In this document: positions 12,716 to 22,884 of the stretch, piece by piece
Layout of the letters: every line of letters begins with the position of its first letter
How positions within the stretch are numbered: the first letter of the stretch is position 1
Assembly (NCBI GenBank): GCA_023014335.1
Contig: JAECYW010000007.1
Span: 2,294,001 to 2,358,000 of the forward strand
Source: Galerina marginata
Taxonomy: Eukaryota > Basidiomycota > Agaricomycetes > Agaricales > Galerinaceae
Length of the DNA stretch: 64,000 nucleotides
Reading direction: 5' to 3'
Position numbers and translations under genes: made by a program
The notes under the pieces: model-generated
What the model was told of the DNA's origin: nothing
Database searches by the model: none
The model's input: the letters and a program-made list of their open reading frames with translations, nothing else

Positions 12716-12814
12716 GGCATGAAGGGGAATTGAACCACAGACTTTGGGTGGGTCACATGACATAGTTCCCACATTCAAAGTTTGGTGATCAAACCATCTG
12801 AGCCATGTTTCCTT
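12716..12814 (-). repeat. tRNA-like segment in left foldback arm
   Basis: On the minus strand an A-box-like TGGCTCAGATGG (12794-12805) precedes a B-box-like GGTTCAATTCC (12725-12735), about 58 bp apart. It mirrors the segment at 13509-13606. Confidence 0.5.
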
Positions 12815-13508
12815 ATAAATGTCTGTAATTTATGTACATTATATACCCTCCCCCACTTAAATTTATATTATTATTATAATATGTTCAGGCACTTAGCAGG
12901 GGGCTATACCAACATGTTATACACTAAAATGACGGGAAAAATGAGGGGAACACGATGGTGACACGCGCGTGACGCGTTACGCGTTTTTACGCATGTCACA
13001 CGCGAAATAGCGCGTTTTTAGCTCTAAAATGCGGCGCTTAAGGCTTATAAGCGCGTATTTTATGACGTAATATATACCGTTCGAAAGCTATGATTTAACA
13101 TAAAATAATGGTGAAATGAGCGTGGGAAATAACGCGCTTTCCGGGATGTAAAACGCGTAAAACGTCGTAGAACACGCATCAAAAGCAACGCACGCGTGTG
13201 AATTATATATAGTTAAAACCGGCGTAAAAGCGTGATTCTAGTGATATATAATACATTATGTAATTTGCATTTTGAAGCATGGAGCGCATCAATTTGGTCT
13301 GAAAAACGCGCTATTTCGCGTGTGACATGCGTAAAAACGCGTCACGCGTCACGCGCGTGTCACCATCGTGTTCCCCTCATTTTTCCCGTCATTTTAGTGT
13401 ATAACATGTTGGTATAGCCCCCTGCTAAGTGCCTGAACATATTATAATAATAATATAAATTTAAGTGGGGGAGGGTATATAATGTACATAAATTACAGAC
13501 ATTTATAA

Positions 13509-13606
13509 GGAAACATGGCTCAGATGGTTTGATCACCAAACTTTGAATGTGGGAACTATGTCATGTGACCCATCCAAAGTCTGTGGTTCAATTCCCCTTC
13601 ATGCCA
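13509..13606 (+). repeat. tRNA-like segment in right foldback arm
   Basis: TGGCTCAGATGG (13516-13527) matches the Pol III A box and GGTTCAATTCC (13585-13595) the B box. D- and T-arm pairing is partial, and an anticodon-like loop CTTTGAA is present. The acceptor ends pair poorly, so this is a tRNA-derived relic (SINE-like) rather than a functional tRNA gene. Confidence 0.5.
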
Positions 13607-13752
13607 ATATTTTGTATTTGTCATATATCCCAAGGTCATGTGATTTATTACTTAATTGGGAAGTTAGGCAGTTGGCCTTCTAGATGTATCAGCCTATTAG
13701 GCAACTGCCATGGGGTCATATATCAAGGTAGCTTCTATAGGTGTGGAAGGCA

Positions 13753-14999
13753 CCCGAGGCCACGAAACATAGCACGTTGAGTACGCCCCGCATGATGGGA
13801 CAACAACTGAAGAAGGAATTGGGTACAGGGAGGTATTTATATACTTCGGGCGATGGCTACGGCTTGAAGATTCTGTATAACGGGCATACTCCCATTGGCG
13901 GAGTAATTTTTAGTCGGTTGAGTGCCTGGAGTCGCAAACGACGCGTCGAAGGTGTTGAATGTACGCTGAAACGCCGCTCGGTAGTTCAGATAGGAAGAAG
14001 ACATGGTCCGCAGAATTGGGCGAAAAATTTGCCTACCGACTCAAACAACAAAAAATTGAAAAAAGCTCGTGGTTCTTTCTGCCAAGAACATTTGGGCGCA
14101 AGACAAAGTGGAGGTCGAGATGAACAATAAGGCGGTAATCGGGTGCGCTCGCAGAATCGAAGCGAGGACGAGGACGGGCGGCCGTGGTGAGGCAGGGAGT
14201 AGGAAAGCCGGGTGAGGACAGCTATCCGTGCCTGCCGTCTAAGGGCGGGGCTGCGTGAGTGGGTGGATAACAGGGAGACACGGCACTCACTTAGGTTTTT
14301 GGATAAAAGAAAGGCAGCCTGCACGACCAGGGCTTGGTGAGGGACGGGCTACAAGGGACTTGGCTGGTGGGGAGGCATCTGGGTTGGTGCTCTCCCCGGT
14401 CCAGTTGATGCCTCTAACGCCTGTCTTGAAGGGGGTGTAGCACCGGCTGCTCCGCAATGGTCGCTGCTGTGGCGACCAGTGCTGCAACACCCCCAGAGGC
14501 TGCCGTATACGAAGTTGTGTTGAAAGAGAGGAAATGGAATCGACTGTTAAACAAGTCTGTCATGTGATCGATGTGATCCCAGATCAATTTCCCGCGCGGC
14601 GCGTAACACCATTTCAACTGCCTTCTTTTTTAAGCCAGTATTTATTGTAGTATTTCTGAAATGTACTTCTTTATTCGTCCTACGCACTAGAGATGTAAAT
14701 GCGGTAAGCCGAGGGTCCAGTGGCCTGCTTAAGTTAGACAGCACACGCGCCCTCCCTCTTCCTCGGTACATACAGAACCAACGGACTCCCCTTCTACGCA
14801 GTTATTTACAGAATACGATCATGCGGTGAACTACGAGGCGTGACTTTGCGGAGCGATTTTGCGGGATAGGGGTTGTTTGATAGCGCAGATTCTATTCTTA
14901 CTCGCAACCCGGAGTTGGACGCTGCCTATATATGCGCAATGGATTCTGCGCTCCTTTTGGGTCGATTCTGCCTCTCGATAGTGCATCTGAAGTTCAACC
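13753..14999. other. intergenic, no supported gene
   Basis: Short frames only. One (14456-14566, +) reads MVAAVATSAATPPEAAV and on to a stop after about 35 residues, with no recognisable family. A TATA-like CTATATATG at about 14926-14934 lies about 65-75 nt upstream of the P450-1 start. Confidence 0.4.
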
Positions 15000-17247
15000 A
15001 TGTCAGAGTAGGTTCTTACTCAATTTTCAGCTGGAAGCCATTTGTTGAGCGGATTTAGGACACCGTCATCGACGTCACATTTTCTCCCCGCGGCTCTAGC
15101 CGTGGTGTTTGTCTGGCTGGTGTTTCGAGTGAGTCGCATTGGCCGCAGAGAGGTATTCCTCCCACCTGGCCCGCCAACCACTCCGATCTTTGGGAATCTG
15201 CTAGAATTTCCAAAACACGGCCCTCATCATCAGTTGGGTGTTTCGTCCATATATACCGACGAAATTTGTTAAGCCCAACCTACTTTACAGGTTTACAAAA
15301 TGGGCTAGCGAGTATGGAGATGTCTATAGCCTTAAAATCGCCAACTCGACCATGATTGTGCTGAATTCTGTTAACGCTATCCGACACATCATGGAGAAGA
15401 ACTCTGCTCTCTCTTCCGATCGGCCACCGACCCATTTCGGAGACCTCGTGGAAGGACCGAATAATGACCTCGTTCTGTATGCATAGTTCAGTCTGTCGAT
15501 GCGCTAATGAATAATTCGACGTACCACAGGGCAAGATATTGTATGTAGCTCTCACGCTTGGTTGTTTGTAACAGCTAACCGGCCGTGGATAGCTAATAAA
15601 TGGCGATCTCTTCGTCGTGCAGCTCACGAGGTTCTTTCCCCCCAAGCTTGTCGAAGGCATCTTGCCATTCAACAAGTCGAGGCAATTCAGCTGGCTTACG
15701 AGTTCTTGACACACCCCGAGGTCCGTACGTTTTCTGCGAGGCGTCTTACCTTATTGGAAGTGTTTTCAGGACTTCCGCGAGCATGTTCGGCGCTATTCAA
15801 ACTCGGTCATAATGTCAGTAATGTACGGCAATCGGATCCCACGTATCACGACTCCCATTGCAGTCGAATTTTGGGAGATGCAGGAAAAGTGGATTAACCT
15901 CACGGCGCCGACTTCTCATCCACCTGTTGATCTGATTCCTATTCTAAAAAAGGTACCTGAGCGATTCGCGTCGTGGAAGGGAATATGCAAAGATGTTCGC
16001 GGTAGGCAGCGGAAGATATATACTCGACTGCTTGGCCAGGTGGAACGACGCGTGGCTCGTGGGGAGGGAAATGGCTGTTTTATGGAGATTGTTTCCGCGA
16101 GGGCGAAGGAATGGAATTTGGATAGCGAAAGCCTGCTGTACGTTGTGGTTCTTGGCTTTTCAATATCGTCTAATTTTCTTTCCAGTTATTTCGGCGCTGT
16201 GATGGTTGCGGCGGGATCTGACACAACTTCGGTCTTTATTCTATCATTAATCCTCTTCTTACAAGCGCATCCCGAGGTACAGCGCAAAGCTCAGCAAGAA
16301 ATCGATAGTGTGATCGGCTTAGATAGGATGCCAGTGATAGATGACATTAAGCGGCTTCCTTATATACAAGCAGTCATCAGCGAAGTAGGTCCCACAAACA
16401 TTTCGGCCTCCAAGCCTCTCTGACGGTATTATATGCAGACCCATCGACTTCGTCCTGTGGCCCCACTTTCTGTTCCTCACGCTGCAACAGAAGACATTCA
16501 GGTATTAATTTGTTTTGCAGTGTAGACGAAGTCTGACCATACACAATACACAATATAGTATGGGAACTATGTTGTCCCTAAAGGAGCGATTATATTCCAG
16601 AATACATGTGAGTCGTTTTTGCGGAAGACCGAATGTCAGGAAATTGAATACGAAACAACAGGGGCTATATTCCACGATGAAGAACGTTTTGAGAACCATG
16701 GCAGCTTCAATCCTGATCGGTTCATTGAGAATCCTGATAGTGCAAAGGTCATAGACTATGCTTTCGGGAGCGGAAGAGTAATACCATTCTCGACACTACC
16801 CATGCTTTGTTGACTTTGCCCTTCTCTAGCGCGTCTGTGCAGGCGTGCATTTGGCTAAAAACTCTATCGTAAATCATTGTCTAATTTTCATAAATTACAT
16901 CCAACCAAGTGACAAAATAGACGCTCAACACGATGCACCTCCTTTGGGGCTTCGATATCGGGATGGCCTTTGACGAAAAAGGAAACAAAAGGGTTCCTGA
17001 TATCAACAATTACGACGACGTGCGTCTAATTATTCCACCATATCCTTCTCTGCTCAAGCGCACGTTTATGCAGGGTCTGGTCAACTCGCCAAGGCCTTTC
17101 CAGTGTTCGCTTTCGCCGAGGAGTGGACAACACGAGGCCATTCTGCGTCAGGAGTTTCGTAATGCAGAAGGGTCGTTCGGACCGTTTGAACAGGACTTGA
17201 GCGAGGAAGATAAGTTGTATGTTCAGGAAATGAGGCAGACGGCTTGA
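15000..17247 (+). CDS. cytochrome P450 (P450-1)
   Basis: This is a membrane-anchored, ER-type heme monooxygenase. The best start is ATG at 15000. An 8-nt first exon (MSE...) is joined over a 51-nt intron (acceptor tttag at 15058) to TPSSTSHFLPAALAVVFVWLVF, the membrane anchor. Then come PPGPPTTPIFGN, the C-helix WRSLRRAAHE, the I-helix AAGSDTTS with acid-alcohol pair D-T, and ExxR as E-T-H-R formed over an intron (about 16387-16440). PDRF follows, then the heme loop FGSGR|RVCAG across the intron at about 16778-16829, with its Cys. The C-terminus PRPFQCSLSPRS is followed by an unusually long tail of about 50 residues. It is near but not like P450-2 to -5, so it is probably a distinct family. 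The start exon is the weakest part of the model. Confidence 0.85.
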
Positions 17248-17639
17248 ATCAAATATGGCTCATGGGGCGCGAAACCCTCTATTTTTTAGATGCATATTCT
17301 CCCCGTAAAAGCTTGGATACTCTTCAATTCATTTATTACACCGGCCGCAGAACTTCATCGACGTCTTTCGATATGTTGCGTGAGCAACAGTAGTGCCACC
17401 TTAAGTCATTCTCCCGTCTTTTTGTACCTCAATATAGTTCACTTGCTGCGACGACAACGATAACCTTCGTCCGTATCAATTTCTTACCGTTGACTTGGTT
17501 CATTTAAAAAAAAAATCCGGGTTGGTGAGTTGAAGTCAGCCACATCACCAGGATTACACTTAGTTACTCAGTTGGAAATTTAACAGTATATTTAGAGGTA
17601 ACCTGGACAGAAAATCCATCAACGTACAATTACATTCTC

Positions 17640-17965
17640 AGTGTTTCAAAGCTGTACGTATTCTCTCCAATTTTATCAGGCTTGTGGCTCGTAATATGCA
17701 AACGACCGGCTACTGGTAACATATGGTCAATGAAGTCCTTACTACTTGCTAAGGACATCCGATCCAATCTTCTCGGACGTCAGCCAAGCCTCCTTCGCCC
17801 CTGTTTTGTTTATTTCGGATGCTTGCATGACTAATTTCATCGGCTTCATTGGTCATCCGACGCGGACTATTTTAGGACCGCAAAGGCTTTCCGCATCCCA
17901 TTTGAGTGCCATCCGTGACCATATGTATGGATTATGTGAAGACGCATTCAGTGCCTGAAGAAAAT
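17640..17965 (-). pseudogene. relic of a duplicated SDR locus (coding part deleted)
   Basis: About 17640-17800 matches the 3' end and downstream flank of the SDR gene (5580-5720), including codons for its last residues. About 17824-17960 matches the SDR 5' flank (7140-7265). The roughly 1.4 kb of coding sequence between these two flanks is missing, so the two ends of the locus are fused here. This is seen directly by comparing the two places. The deletion event is inferred. Confidence 0.7.
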
Positions 17966-18185
17966 AGACAAAAGCGTGTTCTGCTGACGTAGGCGCCCGT
18001 TTATCTCTGAAGAGGGGACCTGATGGCCTTGCCCACATTGCGCATCAAGACTGGGCTTGCATGGGGATGCCATCGTTTTTGAATACCCAATCTTCCTTCT
18101 GTTTCGCCCACACTAGTAGCAGGCCAACGAAATAATTCAACTCTAAATATTTACGAAAGCAACGAAATTAGATGGACATCGCTTC

Positions 18186-19415
18186 TTATTCAATGCTACT
18201 AGTGATAGCCTGTCTCAAGGCAGCATCCTGACGAATCACGGCCCCATTTACCATCTCGTTCTCAAACACCGATTGAACGAGGTGAGCAAACTCGTCTGGA
18301 CGGCCTGGTCTCTGTGGAAACTCCCCGCAACGGCTTTTGTCCGTCACATAAGCAGAACTCATAGGTGTCACTAAAATATCAGAGATTAGCATATAAACGC
18401 TCGAGGTAGGCTATGTGACTTACAAAAAACACCAGGGGAAATGGCATTGACCCGAATTTTATACCGTGCTAAATCACGAGCCATAGGCAGCACCATTGCT
18501 GAAAGGGCCCCTGTGTCGCAAGGTATAGTACTGTAAGCTACTGAGAAAAGTGAAGATGACTCATGTCGCCTACCCTTGGTGGCCGTGTAAGCAACGGAAC
18601 CAGACTGTCCGTCGGTAGATACATAAGAAGAGGTTAAGACAATACAACCAGCGTCTCCATCAAGTTCCGGGTTGGGCTATTGATGAAAAGTGCAACATAA
18701 TCGGCAGTGTGAAATAGTGAAAGTAAGTTACATACCGCAGTTTTCTCAGCATCAATTATGCTCCGAGCAACGGCCTGCGCGACATTGAAAGATCCAAGGA
18801 CATTAATATCGAGCAGATTTCGGAATCCCGCGAACGACTCCAGTCCATACGGTTCCTCATGTTCTGGAAGAGCGGCTATCTATGAGCTTATTCAGGTTGT
18901 CGTATCTCCTCTCCAGAACAAAGATCTTACAAGTCCAGTTTTCAGAACACCTGCGCACAGCACGGCGCCGGATAGTCGGCCAAATTTTTCGATCCCCAGT
19001 TTTATGGCCACGGATACCTCGTTCTGAAGGCGAGTTTCATACATTTCTTTTGGAACTCGTAGATACAACAAGTGACGTACTTCGCAGGTTACATCCACCC
19101 GTCCTGGATAAAGAACTTCGTTTGATATGCTTGGGAGAAATCAGAAATATTGAGGGTGAATTTCTCCAAATATCGTACTTTTGGGGCTCTGATAAATCCA
19201 ACACCTGAGTTACCGGTGAACACAGAACAGTGGCAAGGTTATAAACTAAAATGGCTTACAATGACCCGAGCTCCATGTTCCACAAACCGCTTGACTACTC
19301 CAAGTCCAAGACCACTAGACCTATGGTTCAGTCAGAGGACTGTAGCCTATCTTAGTACAGGAATTAAGGCTAACCCGCCAGTTATGACGAAAGTTTTTCC
19401 TGATAACTGTACCAT
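18186..19415 (-). CDS. short-chain dehydrogenase, HSD10/3-hydroxyacyl-CoA dehydrogenase type-2-like
   Basis: This is an NAD-dependent SDR of the 3-hydroxyacyl-CoA/hydroxysteroid dehydrogenase type. The start at 19415 gives [14 protein letters not shown]; splicing then creates TGGSSGLGLG, a perfect cofactor loop. The next exons give [43 protein letters not shown] and [13 protein letters not shown]. The catalytic exon follows with [19 protein letters not shown] (Ser, then Y-T-A-T-K), then [10 protein letters not shown] and VTPM, and a C-terminus [17 protein letters not shown] typical of this subfamily. All introns are GT-AG and in frame. It is divergent to the terpene synthase, with about 0.8 kb between the start codons, so it may share a control region and dehydrogenate a hydroxylated terpene. 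Confidence 0.87.
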
Positions 19416-20198
19416 TGGGAGTTGTTTGAGTGCTCCAGGAGTCGTCGGTGACTCGGGCGGGAAACGAAGACAGATTTTATAAGCCGGGTAGTACGTCAAG
19501 TACTGAATACGTTGTATTCCGCTGGTGGTTTCCGCATTCTGATCCCACTAGTTGCGGACAAGAATCACTTCGTGGTGACCTCACAATCGTTGCGGTTTCG
19601 GACGCGGGCGCTTCGTCACGTGCGATCGTCACTCTGTTGAATCTTGGAGTTCAACCATTTGATGGAAATACATTACATTGTCCGTGGTTTTTGAACATAT
19701 AATTAATTGAGAAAGTTTTACTTCGCGAGGAAAGTTGAAGTCGGGTTCGTAATCACCGCGAGTGCTTGAAAACGCCAATCAGGTTTTGGGATTTACTTAC
19801 ATACACGGCATCTTCCTTTTTATATTGGTTACAAGGCATGTATTTGGTCGGCAGTAAGCGACACCTTATCTTACGACAATTGGACTGATCTTTCCATATC
19901 AACTTCACAGTCTGCAGTATGGAGTAAGTTCCCTGTATCTTCGAATCTCCTTCTGGAGGGTCAACTTGTTATATCTTTTTATCCGAACACTCGGGACAGG
20001 CATGTGGGCCTGATGATAGTTTTTCTAAAAGTGTATCCCGGAACCGCAAATTCGCGGTTGTTTCTTGAGTCCTCTCCGCATCTGCGGTTTACTTCTAAGT
20101 TTCACTTTGGACTCACACATTTTCGTTTCTTTATAACCACAGGTATCATGCAAAGTATGCCCACAGTTCAACTTGTCTATCAGCTTCTTTTTTGCCCA
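19416..20198. promoter_or_regulatory. divergent promoter region between SDR and terpene synthase
   Basis: This spans the start codons of two divergent cluster genes. On the plus strand CTTTATAAC at about 20128-20136 is a TATA-like site some 65 nt before ATG 20199. That spacing favours 20199 over the in-frame ATG at 20148 as the translation start. Operator motifs for the neighbouring zinc-finger protein cannot be assigned from one sequence. Confidence 0.45.
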
Positions 20199-22884
20199 AT
20201 GTCAACTACCAAGATCGGAGAAATTGCCCCATTCCCACCTCTTCCTGGGCAACCGTATCCGCCCGCTCGAAATCACCCGCGATGGAAGGGTAAGTGTTGA
20301 CATTGGTTTATGACTATTTATTTATTCGATGACCCCACTACTGTACAGAATTATATCGCTTGCATGACGAGTGGATCATGAAATACTGGCCATTCAGCAG
20401 TGAAAAAAAGCGTGCGCGCTTGCCTTTCATGAACCTTGCTGGATTTAGTACTTGGTGTATGTTTACTATACTTCACCGTAGTCATACATATAACCTCCTT
20501 TCAGGTGCTCCAGCCGCCGATTTCGACCGCATGGTCTGGGGTGCTCGTATTGCCGGAATATTCTTCCTTGCCGACGATTACATCGACAGCGGGAGGATGT
20601 TAGACCGTATTCCTGGGTTCAAAAAAGCTGCCACAGGAACTGGGGTATGTTTTCCTTTAATTCCAGCGCTTCATATGGACTAACCAATTCGTATCAGGCT
20701 TTGCATCTAGAGGACAGGGCAGAACTATGCCATGACATTGTTTTTCGCGCTATCAAAGCCACCTCTCATCCCCGAACGTTCGATCAACTCACCAAGTGCA
20801 CACATGAATGGTGGGACTCGAACATCCATGAACCTTTCCGCGACCTTGATCAGTACTTGGCCACGCGTCGGGTAAACATCGCCATGGTAATTTGACTCCT
20901 TGACTCATTTGATCAACAAGTCTCTTAAACCTTCTCTTAGTATTTCGCCAATGGTAAAGGTCTACATTATTTTTACAAGATAGCCCTATTTAGATCAGTC
21001 TAGCTTACTTTCGGTACACCCTCAACATCAATCTTACCGATGAGCAAGTAAACCACCCACTCATGCGCGAAGCTGAGGGCATCATATCGGGTATATTGGC
21101 TCCAAATACTCTTTGTGGAGTTGTTCTGATATTCAGTCCTGTAGATCACGTCGGCCTTGTGAACGATTATTTTTCATATGCCAAGGAGAAGCTCACGAAT
21201 TCTGATGACACTAATGTCATACGCATTCTCCAAGATCACGAAGGCTTGTCTTATGAGCAGGCTACCAAGGTCGTCGAGGAGAAAATACGCCAAAAGGAAC
21301 AAGACTTCATCCCAGCTGGTATGGCTGTCCTCAATCATCCAGACCTCGGAAAAGATCCAGAAATCCAACGTTGGATTGCTTGTCTTCCGTACTGTATGGG
21401 TGGCAACAATGCTTGGTCTCAAGAGGTGAGTGACACAATTCTCTATTGATATCACATAAATACATCCCATATTATTTAGAGCGGACGCTACAACATTGGA
21501 GATGTCCCTGGCGGTGTTCCTTTCCCGAAGCTACACTTTGAAACGGAACCCACTCCGACAACTGACATTGTAAATGATAGTGAAGAATCCCGCATGCGCG
21601 ATGTTGTGTTCAATGTCGAGCACGTACCGGAGGCCGAACTTACTCTCGACATTGACGCTATTGAATCGGGCTCACAAAAAATTGCTACTAAATCCAGTCT
21701 CATCATTTCAAACCTTTTGGACCTGCCACAGAAACCACGCCCAGAAAATGTTGGGATTACCGCGATTGAGATATATCCTCGTCAATTGGTTGAGTTGGCT
21801 TCTGTAGGAAGTAAAAGGAATGGTAGTTGGGACGATCGCAGCTCGGAAGTTACATTCGGTCAGTAAACAGAACCTTCATTCCTTTTTCTCTAATTTAAGC
21901 GAAATTATATATAGCTGTCTCGTCCTTCCTTTCGAGCTATGCCGTTGAACCGAGTGGGATTGGTCGTGTGGATGTTTCCCTGACTACCGGCGATTCCAAG
22001 ATTATCACTGCCAGCATCGTGGATATGTTGCGGGCTGCTGGAAATGCGGATGTCGAAGAGATTGCCTCTGCGAACTCCTCCTACGCCTCGGTGACCTCAT
22101 TTCTCAATGCAGTCAACTGGATAGAGAGCAGTTCCTGGGATGGTCGCTCTGCCATGGTCATTGTAGGAACCCGCGAGACACACTTAACTGTTCTTATAGG
22201 TGCTGATGCGCCTGTTGTTCTCGAACGTGAGTGTAGTGTTCGTATGTCCCATGCTAATATACTCATATAAATTTAAGCATACCTGGGATTCAGCCATAAA
22301 TTCTGTGGCCCAAGGACCACAGTTTCCCCCACACAAGTTAGTAGTGCATTGAAAGACGCATTCTCAGTTTACCAGCGCAAGCGTGAGGCTTGGATTTCAA
22401 GAAGCGAGCTATCTGTGTCCTCAGAAACCGATCCCGCGACCACCTTCTTTGCATTCGATTATATGATTTACGATGGCGCTAAAGAAGACGCATTGCACGG
22501 TGCTCACGCTGAACTTGTATGTATTCTCCTTAATGCCCCTTTCGTTCAGCATTAATTTGACCTTCGTAGTATGCAATGTGTTGTCAGGCCCTTAAACCAA
22601 AAAATATCTGGCTTGCATCGAAGAACCAGGATGGTCGAGTTGGCATCACTTCGCCTATTCTACATTACGAGGAGCAAGGCCCTTTGACGAGGCTGTCGTT
22701 CTTAATCCACGCTGTTCCTTCCTACGAGTTGTTCGAAAAGCGCATCGCCCTATTCACGTATGGCTCGGGAGAAGGCAGCTCATTACTATCTTTCCGTGTC
22801 AAGGGGGATACTAAATATATTCGAGACAAGATAAGGTTGTCACCCACCAGAGACATCGTTGTCAGACAATCTGTGAAGAATTGA
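20199..22884 (+). CDS. sesquiterpene synthase-HMG-CoA synthase-like fusion (hirsutene-synthase type)
   Basis: Splicing gives one protein of about 715 residues. Residues 1-310 are a class I terpene cyclase: Asp-rich motif ADDYIDS (DDxxD, near residue 90), NSE triad NDYFSYAKE (near 215) and the RY pair in SGRYN (near 305). This domain would ionise farnesyl diphosphate. After a linker of about 85 residues, rich in Glu and Asp, residues 395 to the end resemble HMG-CoA synthase: RPENVGITAIEIY, EPSGIGRVDV, NAVNWIESSSWDGR, LIGADAP and FTYGSGEGSSLLSFRV. The catalytic Cys of the NACYGG motif is Ser (NSSYAS). The Glu of VGTET is Thr, and the His of FHSP is Asp. Several loops are shortened. The same architecture is known from Stereum hirsutum hirsutene synthase. 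Introns are GT-AG and all phases match; one of 108 nt is at 20887-20994. An alternative start is at 20148. Confidence 0.9.

Larger units (their letters stand above)
12580..13740. mobile_element. foldback (long-TIR) Mutator-like non-autonomous element
   Basis: The sequence is a palindrome. The left arm (about 12590-13021) and right arm (about 13300-13735) are reverse complements of about 430 bp with few differences; the outermost 35 bp are more diverged. The element is flanked by an exact direct repeat GTGTGGAAGGCA (12568-12579 and 13741-13752), read as an 11-12-bp target duplication. The 280-bp centre is rich in ACGCG and has no coding capacity. Long TIRs plus 9-12-bp duplications fit Mutator-like foldback elements. 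The superfamily is inferred. Confidence 0.8.

Noticed and set aside
13509..13606. Functional tRNA gene
   Set aside because: The A and B boxes are good, but the acceptor stem and part of the T stem do not pair. It also lies in both arms of a transposon-like palindrome.
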